Part shown: positions 27,055-37,092 of the stretch, one piece after another | Layout of the letters: each line of letters starts with the position of its first letter | How positions within the stretch are numbered: the first letter of the stretch is position 1 | Translations under genes and position numbers: made by a program | NCBI RefSeq assembly: GCF_021018745.1 | Contig: NZ_CP063845.1 | Coordinates: 2,418,001-2,482,000, forward strand | Direction of reading: 5' to 3' | Origin: Gloeobacter morelensis MG652769 | GTDB lineage: Bacteria > Cyanobacteriota > Cyanobacteriia > Gloeobacterales > Gloeobacteraceae | Length of the DNA stretch: 64,000 bases | The notes under the pieces: model-generated | Told to the model about the DNA's origin: nothing | The model's input: the letters and a program-made list of their open reading frames with translations, nothing else | Database searches by the model: none

Positions 27055-28719
27055 ATGCTCCCAATCCGACGCCTGCTCGCCTGCACCGCGCTCATCTGCG
27101 CCACCGCCCTCGGTCCGGTCGCTTCTGCCCAGACGGACAACGCCGCCGGGTCGGGCAAGGACTGGTGGTCCCACGTCCGGTTTCTAGCCGACGACCGCCT
27201 TGAAGGCCGCAACACCGGCAGCGAGAGCTATCTGCAGGCGGCGCGCTACGTCGCGGAGCAATTCAAGCGGGCGGGGGCGTTGCCCGCCGGGAGCAAAGGT
27301 TATCTGCAGCCGGTCAAGTTTCAAAGCCGTGTGCTCGATGAGGGCCGCTCCAGCCTGACGCTGGTGCGCGGGGGCACATTCGAAGCGCTGACCATTGGCG
27401 ACGACGCGGTTATCGGCGTGCGCAACGGTATCACCCCCAGTCTTGAAGCGCCCCTGGTCTTCGCAGGCTACGGCCTCACGGTGCCCGAAAACAATTACGA
27501 CGACCTGGCCGGGCTGGACCTTCAAGGCAAGATTGCCGTTGTCCTCAGCGGCGGCCCGGCGGCGATCCCCGGTGCGTTGCGCTCGCACTACGGTTCGGTG
27601 GCCGAGCGCTGGAAATTTCTGAAGAAGGCCGGGGCGGTAGGGCTGATCACGGTGCAGAACCCCAGGATCATGGACATCCCCTGGGAGCGCTCGAAGCTGT
27701 TGCGCTTTTTTCCGTCGATGGTGCTCGCCGAATCTACCCTCCAGGACGCGCCCGATCTGCCTTTGACCGTGGGGATGAACCCGGCCAGCATGGACAAGTT
27801 GCTCGCCGGTTCCGGCACCACCTTCGCCCAGATTCTGGCTGCCGCCGACACCGAAAAACCGCTGCCCAAATTTGCGATCCCCGCCCTGCTCAAGGCCCAG
27901 GTGAGCGTCAAAAGCGACACGCTCACCTCGGCGAACGTTGCGGCCATGCTGCCCGGAAGCGATCCGAAGCTCAAAAACGAGTACATCGTGCTTTCGGCCC
28001 ATCTCGATCACCTGGGGATCGGTGAACCGATCGGCGGCGACCGCATCTACAACGGGGCGATGGACAACGCCGCCGGGGTAGCGACGCTCATCGACGTGGC
28101 TGCGAGCATGCGCGCCCAGAACCTCAAGCTCAAGCGCTCGGTCGTGTTTCTGGCCGTCTGCGGCGAGGAGAAGGGGCTGCTCGGCTCGAAGTTCTTCGCC
28201 AACCGCCCGACGATAGGTCCGCTTGTGGCCAACTTCAACATGGACATGTTCCTGCCCATCCACCCGCTCACGCGCCTGACGGCGCTGGGCCTCGAAGAAT
28301 CGAACCTGGCGGAGCCTTTGCGCGAGTCGGCCGGGCAAGTCGGCGTGAGCGTGATCAGCGACCCGGAGCCCAACCGCAACAGCTTCGTGCGCTCCGATCA
28401 GTACAGTTTCATCCGCACCGGCGTGCCGGCTTTGGCTTTTAAATTCGGCTACGAAAAGGGTTCCGCCGAGGAGAAACTTCAAAAAACGTGGCTGACGACC
28501 CGCTACCACGCCCCGTCGGACGACCTCAACCAGCCGGTGGACCTCGAAGCTGCCGCCAAGTTCAACCGGATCATCGAAGGACTGCTGGTGCGGGTCGCCA
28601 ACCGGCCCGAGCGTCCGGAGTGGAACGCAGCCAGCTTTTTTAAACGCTTCGCCCTCACTGCTCCCGGCGGTACCCCAAATCCCGCAGCGTCGCGTCGGAC
28701 TGGCGCCAACGCTCCTTGA
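27055..28719 (+). CDS. secreted M28-family metallopeptidase with PA-like insert
   Basis: 554 residues with a signal peptide (LLACTALICATALGPVASAQ). Zinc-ligand and catalytic segments of M28 aminopeptidases are present: LSAHLDHLG, GAMDNAAGVATL, CGEEKGLLGS, NFNMDMF and a late His in YHAPSDD. A protease-associated-like region (FAGYGLTVPENNYDDLAGLDL) precedes the catalytic core. It probably trims peptides in the periplasm. Its 3' end overlaps the opposing era gene by 65 nt. Confidence 0.88.
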   Translation: MLPIRRLLACTALICATALGPVASAQTDNAAGSGKDWWSHVRFLADDRLEGRNTGSESYLQAARYVAEQFKRAGALPAGSKGYLQPVKFQSRVLDEGRSSLTLVRGGTFEALTIGDDAVIGVRNGITPSLEAPLVFAGYGLTVPENNYDDLAGLDLQGKIAVVLSGGPAAIPGALRSHYGSVAERWKFLKKAGAVGLITVQNPRIMDIPWERSKLLRFFPSMVLAESTLQDAPDLPLTVGMNPASMDKLLAGSGTTFAQILAAADTEKPLPKFAIPALLKAQVSVKSDTLTSANVAAMLPGSDPKLKNEYIVLSAHLDHLGIGEPIGGDRIYNGAMDNAAGVATLIDVAASMRAQNLKLKRSVVFLAVCGEEKGLLGSKFFANRPTIGPLVANFNMDMFLPIHPLTRLTALGLEESNLAEPLRESAGQVGVSVISDPEPNRNSFVRSDQYSFIRTGVPALAFKFGYEKGSAEEKLQKTWLTTRYHAPSDDLNQPVDLEAAAKFNRIIEGLLVRVANRPERPEWNAASFFKRFALTAPGGTPNPAASRRTGANAP

Positions 28720-29578
28720 CCTTCACAAATAGCTGCAAGTAAATCTGGTGGCCCACCAGTTTCTGCATTTGGTGGCGCGCACCGGTGCCGATCGCCTTGA
28801 GCATCTGACCGCCCTTGCCAATCAGAATAATCTTCTGAGAATCCCGCTCCACCAGGATCGTGGCGAGCACGCGGGTGAGGCTTTCGCCCTCTTCGACTGT
28901 GTCGATCACCACCGCCACCGAATGGGGTACTTCCTCGCGGGTGGCAAGCAGCACCTGTTCACGAATCAGTTCGCCCATGATGAACCGCTCGGGCTGATCG
29001 GTAAACAGATCCGGCGGGTAGTAGTATGGCCCTTCGGGCAGGCTTGAAATAATGTTCTCCAGCAGCGGCTCGACCCCGGAACCTTTGAGGGCCGAAATTT
29101 CGTAGAGCACCGGCTCCGGGTCGAACAGCTTGCGGTAACTCTCGCGAACAGGTTCCACCTGATTTCGGGAGCGGCGATCGATCTTGTTGAGCACCAGCCA
29201 GACAGGCGCTTTATTCCCCTTGAGGCTCTCGGCGATGAACCGGTCGCCCGCCCCGGCTTCCACCGAGCCGTCCACGAGAAAAACAATCCCGTCGGCGGAG
29301 CCCGCCGCGGTGCGGGCATTGTGAACCAGCACTTCGCCCAGACGGTGCTGGGGTTTGTGGATCCCCGGCGTGTCCACCAGGACGATCTGGGCGGTAGGCA
29401 ATGTCAGAATGCCCCGCAGGCGGTTGCGGGTCGTCTGGGCGGTGGGGGAGATAATTGCGACTTTCTCGCCCACCAGCCGGTTGACCAGCGTCGATTTGCC
29501 GACGTTGGGGCGGCCGACGATGGCGACAAAACCCGAGCGAAAGCCCGGAGGTGCGTTTGGTATCACATCAGTGATCAT
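28655..29578 (-). CDS. era: GTPase Era (16S rRNA/30S maturation)
   Basis: 307 residues. G motifs are GRPNVGKS (G1), DTPG (G3) and NKID (G4). The C-terminal KH domain has the signature IILIGKGGQMLKAIG. Era binds the 3' end of 16S rRNA and assists small-subunit assembly. ATG 29578 comes one nucleotide after the stop of the ParA gene and has no obvious ribosome site of its own, so translation may be coupled to that foreign-looking gene. GTG 29566 is an alternative start. Confidence 0.96.
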   Translation of the reverse strand: MITDVIPNAPPGFRSGFVAIVGRPNVGKSTLVNRLVGEKVAIISPTAQTTRNRLRGILTLPTAQIVLVDTPGIHKPQHRLGEVLVHNARTAAGSADGIVFLVDGSVEAGAGDRFIAESLKGNKAPVWLVLNKIDRRSRNQVEPVRESYRKLFDPEPVLYEISALKGSGVEPLLENIISSLPEGPYYYPPDLFTDQPERFIMGELIREQVLLATREEVPHSVAVVIDTVEEGESLTRVLATILVERDSQKIILIGKGGQMLKAIGTGARHQMQKLVGHQIYLQLFVKVKERWRQSDATLRDLGYRREQ

Positions 29579-29579
29579 G

Positions 29580-30590
29580 TTAAGAGAGTGCCATCGAATG
29601 TATCCCTGCAGCTTCCAGAATTTTCTTAGTCAACTTTCTAAAATCGTTGAATGCATTGGTCACTGCCTTACCATGCGCGCCAAGGGCACCGTCAGCAGGC
29701 TTCAGATGAAACATCGGCTTGTGTGCTTCCTGTGCCATTGGCATCAAACTCTGATAGTTTTTCAGCAAAGCTAAACAATTTGGATCTTGGGTTATTTCCC
29801 TTTCATCACAGATTTCTTCGTCAAGTACATCCTTGCAGTATGTCCCAGGAATTTGGGCTATCCAACGCATATATGCCTTGACCGGCCGATCCAGTCTTAC
29901 GGCGTGCTGCATCACGATATATCCAATCGTTTTCATACGACCGGGCGGCAAGAGCAAATCTTCTGCCGGGTTGCGCGGTACACGCTCTTTCCAGTCGTTG
30001 CGCCAGTGTCTGAGTGTCGGTCCCAGGTTTCGTAAACCCTGGAGAGAGTAAAGGTCGGGCGTGAGAGGTACGACGATATAGTCAGATGCTATCAACGCTG
30101 ATCTGTTGATTGCTCCAAGGTTGGGCCCCAAATCCATCAAAATAACCGATGCATCTACAATTTCTGCCGCACTTTGCAAGGCTCTCCACAGAGAGGAAAT
30201 AACCCGAAATGAACGCTCGTCGCCGTCCATGCATTTGGGCCATACTTCTGAAAGTTGGTCTTCAAATCCAGAGAGGGCCAGATCGCCAGCAAGTAATGTC
30301 AACCTTTGTTCTATTTTTTCAAGTCGAGGGGTGTTACTGACATCTCCCACACCTTTCACCAGAGGTTGTACCATTCTGTAAATGGTGTTGGGTATTTGCT
30401 GGCCCTGCTGCCATAGTTCCTCTAGACGATCTTCATCCAAAAAAGCGCCAGTGAGGTTGGCTTGTGGATCTAGATCGGCGGCAAGAACATTCCAACCCAA
30501 CTCGCTTAGCATCCACGCAATATGGTAAACGAGGGAAGTCTTGCCAACGCCTCCTTTGTTGTTGAAAAATGCAATCACTGGTATAGCCAA
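29580..30590 (-). CDS. ParA-family ATPase of a low-GC two-gene module
   Basis: 336 residues from a TTG start at 30590, with AAGGAG 10-15 nt upstream inside the end of the preceding gene. The deviant Walker A is NNKGGVGKTSL, with Lys12 and Lys17. DLDPQANLTGAF and ILMDLGPNLGAINRSAL complete the ParA/MinD nucleotide site. The tail (about 200-336) is unlike chromosomal ParA and is not followed by a parB. Base composition is clearly lower in GC than its neighbours. It is coupled to the AlbA_2 gene upstream and abuts era downstream by 1 nt. It may belong to a mobile or defence-type module; its function is unknown. Confidence 0.8.
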   Translation of the reverse strand: MAIPVIAFFNNKGGVGKTSLVYHIAWMLSELGWNVLAADLDPQANLTGAFLDEDRLEELWQQGQQIPNTIYRMVQPLVKGVGDVSNTPRLEKIEQRLTLLAGDLALSGFEDQLSEVWPKCMDGDERSFRVISSLWRALQSAAEIVDASVILMDLGPNLGAINRSALIASDYIVVPLTPDLYSLQGLRNLGPTLRHWRNDWKERVPRNPAEDLLLPPGRMKTIGYIVMQHAVRLDRPVKAYMRWIAQIPGTYCKDVLDEEICDEREITQDPNCLALLKNYQSLMPMAQEAHKPMFHLKPADGALGAHGKAVTNAFNDFRKLTKKILEAAGIHSMALS

Positions 30591-30591
30591 T

Positions 30592-31785
30592 TTAATTCTC
30601 CTTACGGCGTTTCAGGACTGCAAGTACTTGGTCAAAATTCACATCAAAGTAAAGTTCAGGGTTGCCGTTCTTTTCAAGTTCTTTTTTCGCAATCGCGATG
30701 CCGAGTCCAAAACGCTGAACGTACCCAAGATTCTTCATAACTTCGGCAAGATTGGGATTACGGTAATCTGTAACACCTGGCTGGCCGAAGTTGCTGGGAG
30801 TGCTTTGTCCAAACGGCCCCCCTGGATTGAGAATTTCTAGACGGTCAGAGAACCATGTAATTCTTACAGGAGAGTTTGTCGCTTCATAGGTTCGATGAAG
30901 GATGGCGTTTCTGGCTATTTGCTGAAGTGCTGCGATTGGATAATCGGGCCATTTACTCTCAACCGATCCAGTGGTAAAGTCCGTTGATGTTGAAATGTTC
31001 AGCTGCAAAACCTCATCTAATTGGCGCAGGATTTGAAGCAAATGACCAGATAATTCTTTTTGATCTTTAATAGGGTCAGTGATTTCCTGCCCATCGATTC
31101 GCAAAAACTGCACATAAGCACCTGGCAGGAACTGTCTAGGTTCATTGCCAACGGATAAGATACCAAGATTTGTCGGAGATCCAGTCTTCGCGATAAACCG
31201 TACCGACATCAATCGTTCATTTACTGTTCGCTGATTCAGCTCTAAAACGTCAGGAGATATAGCTGTCGGCAAATACGTATCGCAGAAAAAACCAAGATCT
31301 AGATCCTCAAGACTGGCGCCGGGCACGGTGCGGATGTCGAAGGGTATATCTGAAGATCTGCGCTTCTCCGATAGCGAGCGTTCTTCTTGGGGTGTCGCTG
31401 TAGCTTTGCGCGGCCCAACCCGGATCCAGGTACGCCCCTTGTACCGAACAGGCGGGGCATAAGAAGGTTGGACTATTACAGCGGCTACCTCACAGTCAAG
31501 AAGCACGCGCTTCTGAACAATCATTTCAGGGAAAGGGAGGATGTTGCCATCGGAGCGAATACCGGCAATGTCCCTAAGCAATTGATCTGTAATCGCTAAA
31601 TCCGCGCACCTGCCATCGTCATAGACACCAATAAAATATATGCCCGGCTTCTGGTGATTCGGCAGGTCATTAGAAAACGCACATATCGCTTCGCAGAGCT
31701 TGTCCTTATCCCTTACTGAACTCGTCCGCTCAACCCGGTCAGATTCAAGATCGCTAAGCAGTAATTCAAGCTCTTGATCAGTCAT
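30592..31785 (-). CDS. AlbA_2 (Schlafen-like) plus GHKL-like C-terminal domain protein
   Basis: 397 residues from ATG 31785; GTG 31791 would add two. The N-terminal third fits the AlbA_2/Schlafen domain, with an acidic patch (ESDRVERTSS), AICAFSNDLPN and GIYFIGVYDDGR. The C-terminal part resembles the HATPase_c_4 region of such proteins: ALQQIARNAILHRTYEATN and WFSDRLEILNPGG. In other bacteria these proteins are variously annotated as regulators, RecG-like helicases or defence components. It is low in GC and ends 1 nt before the ParA start. A dyad lies directly upstream. Confidence 0.8.
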   Translation of the reverse strand: MTDQELELLLSDLESDRVERTSSVRDKDKLCEAICAFSNDLPNHQKPGIYFIGVYDDGRCADLAITDQLLRDIAGIRSDGNILPFPEMIVQKRVLLDCEVAAVIVQPSYAPPVRYKGRTWIRVGPRKATATPQEERSLSEKRRSSDIPFDIRTVPGASLEDLDLGFFCDTYLPTAISPDVLELNQRTVNERLMSVRFIAKTGSPTNLGILSVGNEPRQFLPGAYVQFLRIDGQEITDPIKDQKELSGHLLQILRQLDEVLQLNISTSTDFTTGSVESKWPDYPIAALQQIARNAILHRTYEATNSPVRITWFSDRLEILNPGGPFGQSTPSNFGQPGVTDYRNPNLAEVMKNLGYVQRFGLGIAIAKKELEKNGNPELYFDVNFDQVLAVLKRRKEN

Positions 31786-31796
31786 TGCCACCCTAT

Positions 31797-31816
31797 TTGG
31801 TGACTGTTCACACCAA
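31797..31816 (-). promoter_or_regulatory. dyad upstream of the AlbA_2/ParA module
   Basis: TTGGTG at 31797-31802 and CACCAA at 31811-31816 flank GTGA/TCAC arms, in the 46-nt gap between prfA and the AlbA_2 gene. The position suits an autoregulatory operator. No protein can be assigned to it from sequence alone. Confidence 0.35.
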
Positions 31817-31831
31817 TATACCTTGACAAGC

Positions 31832-32926
31832 TTAGCCGCTGCTGCGGGCCAGTTCCGCGAGTTGTTCGCGCTGGGCGGCGGCGATGGCCGATTGGATCAG
31901 GGTCTCGATTTCGCCTTCGATGGCGGTGTTGAGGGTAAAATTCTGGCTCAGGCGGTGGTCGGTCACCCGGTTGTCTTTGTAGTTGTAGGTGCGGATCTTT
32001 TCAGATCGATCGCCGGTACCGACCTGGGAGCGGCGCATCCCGGAGACCTGTTCGTGCTGCTCGCGCTGTTTGATATCGTAGAGCTTGACGCGCAGAATCT
32101 GCATGGCGCGCGCTTTATTTTGCAACTGCGAGCGCTCCTCCTGGCAGTGGATATGGATGCCGGAGGGCTTGTGGACCAGATGGACCGCCGTTTCGACTTT
32201 GTTGACGTTCTGGCCGCCCGCCCCGCCCGAACGGGTCGTGGTGATCTCGATGTCGTTGGGATTGATCTCGACGTCCACTTCTTCGACCTCGGGCATGATC
32301 GCGACGGTGGCCGTGGAAGTATGCACGCGCCCCTGGGTCTCGGTGACCGGCACGCGCTGGACGCGGTGGACCCCCGCTTCGAATTTGAGCTTGGAATACA
32401 CGCTCTCGCCGCGAATTTCGAGGATCACTTCTTTGAAGCCGCCCATCTCGGCGGGCGATTCGCTGGCAAGCTTCACCGACCAGCCCTGGCTCTCCGCGTA
32501 GCGGATGTACATACGCATCAGGTCGCCTGCGAAGATGGCCGCCTCGTCACCGCCGGTCCCCGCCCGAATTTCGAGCATGACGTTCTTGTCGTCGTTGGGA
32601 TCGCGCGGCAACAGCAGCAGCGTAATCTCGTCTTCGAGCCGGGCGATGCGCTCTTCGAGGCCGGTGTGCTCCTCTTCGGCCAGTTCGCGCAACTCGGGAT
32701 CTTGCTCGTCGCGAATCATCTGGCGAACGGCGTTGCGTTCTGCGCACAGCCGCTGCCACTGGTCGTAGGCTTCGACCGTACGCTCCAGGCCCGCGCGCAT
32801 GCGCACGATGCGCAGCATCTCCTGGGGGTTGTTTGCCAGGCTCGGGTCGCCCAGGCGGGTGGTCAAATCGTTATAGGTTCGCTCGATGTCGTTGAGCTTC
32901 TGAACCATTAAATCGGGGCTGGCCAT
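31832..32926 (-). CDS. prfA: peptide chain release factor 1
   Basis: 364 residues from ATG 32926, with GGAGGAG upstream. It carries the PxT codon-recognition tripeptide in [10 protein letters not shown] and the catalytic GGQ in [12 protein letters not shown]. The PVT form assigns it to RF1 (UAA/UAG), not RF2. It ends next to the low-GC ParA/AlbA_2 pair, which appears inserted between prfA and era. Confidence 0.97.
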   Translation of the reverse strand: MASPDLMVQKLNDIERTYNDLTTRLGDPSLANNPQEMLRIVRMRAGLERTVEAYDQWQRLCAERNAVRQMIRDEQDPELRELAEEEHTGLEERIARLEDEITLLLLPRDPNDDKNVMLEIRAGTGGDEAAIFAGDLMRMYIRYAESQGWSVKLASESPAEMGGFKEVILEIRGESVYSKLKFEAGVHRVQRVPVTETQGRVHTSTATVAIMPEVEEVDVEINPNDIEITTTRSGGAGGQNVNKVETAVHLVHKPSGIHIHCQEERSQLQNKARAMQILRVKLYDIKQREQHEQVSGMRRSQVGTGDRSEKIRTYNYKDNRVTDHRLSQNFTLNTAIEGEIETLIQSAIAAAQREQLAELARSSG

Positions 32927-33022
32927 GGGTGTGCTCCTCCGCAAATCAAAGGGTGCTGTCGGTCGGTCAACAGGCAGCGACGCTAATGGAACGGCAGAGG
33001 AGCACAGCGGTACATGGCGGCT

Positions 33023-33247
33023 TTAGCGCTTGGTGCGGGGCTGGACATTGCCGTACTTCTTGAGGAAGCGATCGACGCGGCCCTCGGCGTCGACGATTTT
33101 CTGCTGCCCGGTAAAAAAGGGATGGCAGTTGGCGCAAATCTCGACGTTGGTGACGCCGGGTTTGGTGGAACGGGTCTCGTAAATGGCACCGCAACCACAG
33201 ACGATGCGGGCTTCCTCGTAGCGAGGATGAATACCGGCCTTGGGCAT
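33023..33247 (-). CDS. rpmE: 50S ribosomal protein L31
   Basis: 74 residues from ATG 33247. It has the zinc-binding (C+) form of L31: Cys residues in [10 protein letters not shown] and [11 protein letters not shown]. The basic tail is [14 protein letters not shown]. It follows rpsI with a 14-nt gap and belongs to the rplM-rpsI-rpmE group seen in many bacteria. Confidence 0.97.
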   Translation of the reverse strand: MPKAGIHPRYEEARIVCGCGAIYETRSTKPGVTNVEICANCHPFFTGQQKIVDAEGRVDRFLKKYGNVQPRTKR

Positions 33248-33261
33248 GGGGTTTGCCTCCG

Positions 33262-33663
33262 CTAGCGCTTGGAAAATTGAGGGGCTTTGCGGGCCTTCTT
33301 CAGGCCGTACTTGCGACGCTCCTTGGCGCGGGGATCGCGGCTGAGGTAACCCTCGACCTTGAGGGGCCGACGGTTGTCCGGGGACAACTCGCACAGCGCC
33401 CGGGCCACCCCCAAACGGATGGCACCGGCCTGACCGGCCACGCCCCCACCGGACGCGTTCACTATAATATTGTACTGATTTTCGAGGCCCAACGTCTCTA
33501 GCGGCGCCTTGGCCAGGCTCAGCAGCGGCTGACGGAAGTGCAGGTACTCATCGCCCGGTCGACCGTTGATCACCAGTTCGCCGTTTCCCGGCACGAGGCG
33601 CACGCGGGCAATCGCGCACTTGCGGCGGCCGGTGCCCGAATAGACGGCTGCATTTTGACTCAC
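33262..33663 (-). CDS. rpsI: 30S ribosomal protein S9
   Basis: 133 residues. The start overlaps the rplM stop by 4 nt. Typical S9 segments are [37 protein letters not shown] and the C-terminal [15 protein letters not shown], whose final Lys-Arg reaches the decoding site. Confidence 0.98.
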   Translation of the reverse strand: MSQNAAVYSGTGRRKCAIARVRLVPGNGELVINGRPGDEYLHFRQPLLSLAKAPLETLGLENQYNIIVNASGGGVAGQAGAIRLGVARALCELSPDNRRPLKVEGYLSRDPRAKERRKYGLKKARKAPQFSKR

Positions 33664-34118
33664 GAGGGACCTCCAAGGACCGTGCTCAGATCGAAGACTT
33701 CGGGTTTTTGGGCGGCGTGGGGATGGGCCGGCCCCTTGTAGACTTTTAACTTGGTAAATTGCTGGCGGCCGAGGCGGGTGTGGGGAAGCATGCCCCAGAC
33801 GGCCTTCTCGACAATGCGCTCGGGCAAGCGCGCCTGCAGATGGCTGAAGGTCTCGACTTTCATGCCGCCGGGGCGGCCGGAACTGCGGCGATAAAGCTTC
33901 TGGCTGGACTTTTTGCCGGTTACTTCGACTTTTTCGGCGTTGACGACGATCACAAAGTCGCCGGTGTCGAGGTGGGGCGTGAAGTTAGGGCGATGCTTGC
34001 CCCGAATGAGATTGGCGACGACACTCGCCAGCCGCCCAAGGTGCTGCCCGGCGGCATCTACCACCAGCCAGCGACGCTCAATCTCGTCAACTGCGGGGAG
34101 AAATGTCTTAGCTGTCAC
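33660..34118 (-). CDS. rplM: 50S ribosomal protein L13
   Basis: 152 residues from GTG 34118, chosen because AGGAG lies 9 nt upstream. A TTG at 34124 would be only 3 nt from that site. Conserved L13 segments are [53 protein letters not shown] and [11 protein letters not shown]. It heads the rplM-rpsI-rpmE operon. Confidence 0.97.
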   Translation of the reverse strand: MTAKTFLPAVDEIERRWLVVDAAGQHLGRLASVVANLIRGKHRPNFTPHLDTGDFVIVVNAEKVEVTGKKSSQKLYRRSSGRPGGMKVETFSHLQARLPERIVEKAVWGMLPHTRLGRQQFTKLKVYKGPAHPHAAQKPEVFDLSTVLGGPS

Positions 34119-34296
34119 GGTCAATGGCTCCTGTGCTGCCGTTGCGCACACAAATTTGAATTATACACAACAAACCCGATTAATCAAAAACTGGTTCGCC
34201 TCACCACTGCGCCTCGTAGAGGCGGATGTTCTGGCCGGTGGCCGCCTCGCAACGCTGGAAGCATTGTACAGTGGGTGGTCCCGGCCGGTGGCAAGG

Positions 34297-34560
34297 CTAG
34301 AGTTCGACCTGCACCGAGGCGCGCTGCCACTGTTCGGGGGTGAAGGTGCGCAGGGCCAGGGCGTGGATGCGACCGTCGTCGATGTAATTTTGCACACTCT
34401 GGTAGACCAGTTTGTGCTGTTTGATCATCGTGAGGCCGGCGAAGCGCTCCGAGACGACCATGGCCTGAAAATGGTCGCCGGTGCCGGTGAAATCCTGCAC
34501 CTCGACGGAGGCGTCGGGAAAGGCCTGCAAGATAAGCGTGCGCACGTCTTCTGTGTCCAT
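34297..34560 (-). CDS. BolA-family protein
   Basis: 87 residues. The BolA class II KH-like fold is seen: LILQAFPDASVEVQDFTG, HFQAMVVSERFAGLTMIKQH and YQSVQNYI, with the conserved His residues that bind a shared 2Fe-2S cluster with monothiol glutaredoxins. No glutaredoxin gene lies beside it. Probable role: iron-sulfur or iron homeostasis with a Grx partner elsewhere. Confidence 0.92.
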   Translation of the reverse strand: MDTEDVRTLILQAFPDASVEVQDFTGTGDHFQAMVVSERFAGLTMIKQHKLVYQSVQNYIDDGRIHALALRTFTPEQWQRASVQVEL

Positions 34561-34653
34561 CGAAGCCGACCTGTAGCTGCCCTTTTATTGTTATCCCAAC
34601 AAACGCCGTTTTTTGGACGATCATGAAAACGGCGTTTGGGACAGGCAAAGCGC

Positions 34654-35190
34654 GTGGGCGAGTTTTTTACACAGGTGGGCAATATCCTCGGGATCGTCAC
34701 CATCCTGGCGGCGGCAGTGACCCTGGTGGCCTGGCTGACCCAGCAGAAATGGCGCTTTCGCGCCTTCGGTACCACCGCGTTTCTGGTTGTGCTCACCTCA
34801 GGGGTCTGGACCCTCGCCATCCTGCCTTCGATCGTCCGTCCGAAGGTGCCGGGGGCCGAAAAATTCAGCATCGTCTTCGACCGGGGGGCGAACCGGGCGG
34901 TGATCGTTGTCGCTCCCACCATCACTGCGGCGGCGCTCGCCACCACGCTGCGCCAGGCGGCGGTGGATCTGCGTTCCACCGGCCGCAGCCTCGCAGGGGG
35001 TGGAACCTTTTTGATCCAGGCGCGCACGGTGGTACACCCCCGGCCCGGGGTGACGCGCGTCCTCTACGTGGGCGCTCTTGAGCGCAAAGCCGGGCAGGCT
35101 CAGGAGCAGGAGCCTGCGATCACTGTGGACGAAGCGGCCCTCGCCGAGGCGCGCCGCATTGCCGACAAGACGGCCAAGCCCGTTAAATAG
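34654..35190 (+). CDS. ycf51: Ycf51-family membrane protein
   Basis: 178 residues from GTG 34654; TTG 34636 would add six. Two N-terminal membrane spans ([15 protein letters not shown] and [19 protein letters not shown]) precede a soluble domain with [24 protein letters not shown] and [13 protein letters not shown], the pattern of Ycf51/DUF2518 of cyanobacteria and red-algal plastids. The function is not established. It lies 25 nt upstream of tyrS on the same strand. Confidence 0.85.
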   Translation: MGEFFTQVGNILGIVTILAAAVTLVAWLTQQKWRFRAFGTTAFLVVLTSGVWTLAILPSIVRPKVPGAEKFSIVFDRGANRAVIVVAPTITAAALATTLRQAAVDLRSTGRSLAGGGTFLIQARTVVHPRPGVTRVLYVGALERKAGQAQEQEPAITVDEAALAEARRIADKTAKPVK

Positions 35191-35215
35191 GTGGTTGAAC
35201 CGTTGCAAAACGACG

Positions 35216-36424
35216 ATGGACGAGCGGCAAGTGGAGCGCCTCAGCAGGCACGGCGTGGCCGAAATTTTCCCGGGCGGAGCGGAGGCGCTCACCCGGCGCC
35301 TCGCGGAAGCTGAAAGATCCCGAACTTCCCTGCGCGTCAAACTGGGGATCGATCCCACCCGGCCGGATCTGCACCTCGGGCACACCGTCGTGCTGCGCAA
35401 ATTGCGGGAATTCCAAGATCTGGGCCACACCGCCATCTTGCTCATCGGCGGCTTTACTGCCCAGATAGGCGATCCGACCGGCAAGTCCGAGGCCCGCCCG
35501 CGCCTGAGGGCCGCCGAGGTCGACGAGTACGCCAAAACCTACCTCGATCAGGCCCGGCTGATTCTCGATTTCGACACCCTCGAAGTGCGCAACAACACCG
35601 AGTGGCTCTCGGGTCTGGATTTGGCCGCAATTATCAAGCTCCTCGCCTCCACCAGCGTCGCCCAGATGCTCGCCAAAGAAGACTTCGGCCAGCGCTACGA
35701 GGCGGGTACGGCCATCTATCTGCACGAATTTCTCTACCCACTGATGCAGGGCTACGACTCGGTCGCCCTCGACGCCGATGTCGAGCTGGGCGGAAGCGAC
35801 CAGCGCTTCAACTTGCTCATGGGCCGCAACTTGCAAGAATTGTTCGGCAAAAGGCCGCAGCTTGCCCTCACAGTGCCGTTGCTGGTGGGCCTCGACGGCG
35901 TCAAGAAAATGTCCAAATCCCTCGACAATTACGTGGGCGTCACCGAAGACCCGCTCACGATGTACTCGAAGCTGGAGAAGACCCCCGACGCGCTGGTAGA
36001 AACGTACTTCGAGCTGCTCACGGATTTGGGCGTCTCTGTCCTGCCCGCCAACCCCCGCGAGCGGCAAAAACGCCTGGCTCTCGCCGTTACCGGTTGGCTG
36101 CACTCGCCCGAGCAGGCCCTGCGCGCCCAGGAGGCGGCGGCAGCCATGGTCACCGGCTCCGGCGGGACCGGTGCGGATCTAGAGGCGGTGCCGGAGTTCT
36201 CGCTGGCCGAGATAGTCTTTCCGGTGCGGCTTGCCAACTTGCTCAAAGCAGCCGGGCTGTGCCCGAGCGTGTCCGAAGGGATGCGCCAGATCAAAAACGG
36301 GGCGGTGCGCCTCAACCAGGAGCGGATCACCGACCCTAACCGCGGATTTATCGGGGCGGAGGAACTGGCGGGGGCGGTATTGCAAGTCGGCAAAAAGCAC
36401 TTTCGCCGCCTGGTGCCGGGCTGA
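35216..36424 (+). CDS. tyrS: tyrosyl-tRNA synthetase
   Basis: 402 residues from ATG 35216. Class I signatures are HLGH (variant of HIGH) in [13 protein letters not shown] and [19 protein letters not shown] belongs to the tyrosine/tRNA site. A C-terminal S4-like RNA-binding region starts around [22 protein letters not shown]. It is the longer (TyrRZ-like) form. The stop codon overlaps the lipB start by 1 nt. Confidence 0.96.
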   Translation: MDERQVERLSRHGVAEIFPGGAEALTRRLAEAERSRTSLRVKLGIDPTRPDLHLGHTVVLRKLREFQDLGHTAILLIGGFTAQIGDPTGKSEARPRLRAAEVDEYAKTYLDQARLILDFDTLEVRNNTEWLSGLDLAAIIKLLASTSVAQMLAKEDFGQRYEAGTAIYLHEFLYPLMQGYDSVALDADVELGGSDQRFNLLMGRNLQELFGKRPQLALTVPLLVGLDGVKKMSKSLDNYVGVTEDPLTMYSKLEKTPDALVETYFELLTDLGVSVLPANPRERQKRLALAVTGWLHSPEQALRAQEAAAAMVTGSGGTGADLEAVPEFSLAEIVFPVRLANLLKAAGLCPSVSEGMRQIKNGAVRLNQERITDPNRGFIGAEELAGAVLQVGKKHFRRLVPG

Positions 36425-37092
36425 TGGGGCGTTGTCTGCTCATCGAGCCTGGGCTGGTGGCTTATCCGACCGCCTGGGAGTGGCAGCGGCAACTGGTGGC
36501 GGCGCGCATCGCCCATCGCGACCGGCCGGACGTGCTGATGCTGCTGGAACACCCGCCGGTCTACACCCTCGGCCAGGGCGCCGATGCTAAACACGTGCTC
36601 ATGGACCCGGCGAGCGTCGAACTGTACCGCACCGAGCGCGGCGGCGAGGTCACCTACCACGGTCCCGGGCAGCTGGTGGGCTACCCAATTCTCGATCTGA
36701 GCTGCCACCGGCGGGACTTGCACTGGTATTTGCGAACCCTTGAACAGGTACTGATCGAAGCTCTGGCGGACTTTGGGGTGCAGGGCACACGAGAGCCGGG
36801 CTTGACGGGCGTGTGGGTGGGCGGCCAGAAAATCGCCGCCCTGGGTATCAAAGTTTCGCGCTGGGTGACGATGCACGGCTTCGCCCTCAACGTGAATCCG
36901 GATCTGGATGCTTTTGCCCGCATCGTCCCCTGCGGTCTGACACGGCCGGTGGGCTCACTCGCTCAACTGTGTCCGCAAGTCAGCGTGCAGCAGGTGCAGC
37001 CGGCGGTGGCGTGCGCCTTTGCCCGGCTTTTTGGGGTGCAGTGCGAACCGGGTGTCCTCGAAGCGTGCCTCGCCGTCAGGCCGGGCTGCTGA
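36424..37092 (+). CDS. lipB: octanoyl-[ACP]:protein N-octanoyltransferase
   Basis: 222 residues. LipB motifs are [18 protein letters not shown], the catalytic Lys region [20 protein letters not shown] and the catalytic Cys in VPCGL. It moves octanoyl groups from acyl carrier protein to lipoyl domains, feeding lipoate synthase. It overlaps tyrS by 1 nt upstream and converges on a secreted-protein gene with a 17-nt overlap. Confidence 0.96.
   Translation: MGRCLLIEPGLVAYPTAWEWQRQLVAARIAHRDRPDVLMLLEHPPVYTLGQGADAKHVLMDPASVELYRTERGGEVTYHGPGQLVGYPILDLSCHRRDLHWYLRTLEQVLIEALADFGVQGTREPGLTGVWVGGQKIAALGIKVSRWVTMHGFALNVNPDLDAFARIVPCGLTRPVGSLAQLCPQVSVQQVQPAVACAFARLFGVQCEPGVLEACLAVRPGC

Noticed and set aside
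34152-34296. Regulatory RNA or gene between rplM and bolA
   Set aside because: Only a short GCCTC/GAGGC hairpin is present, with no conserved motif.
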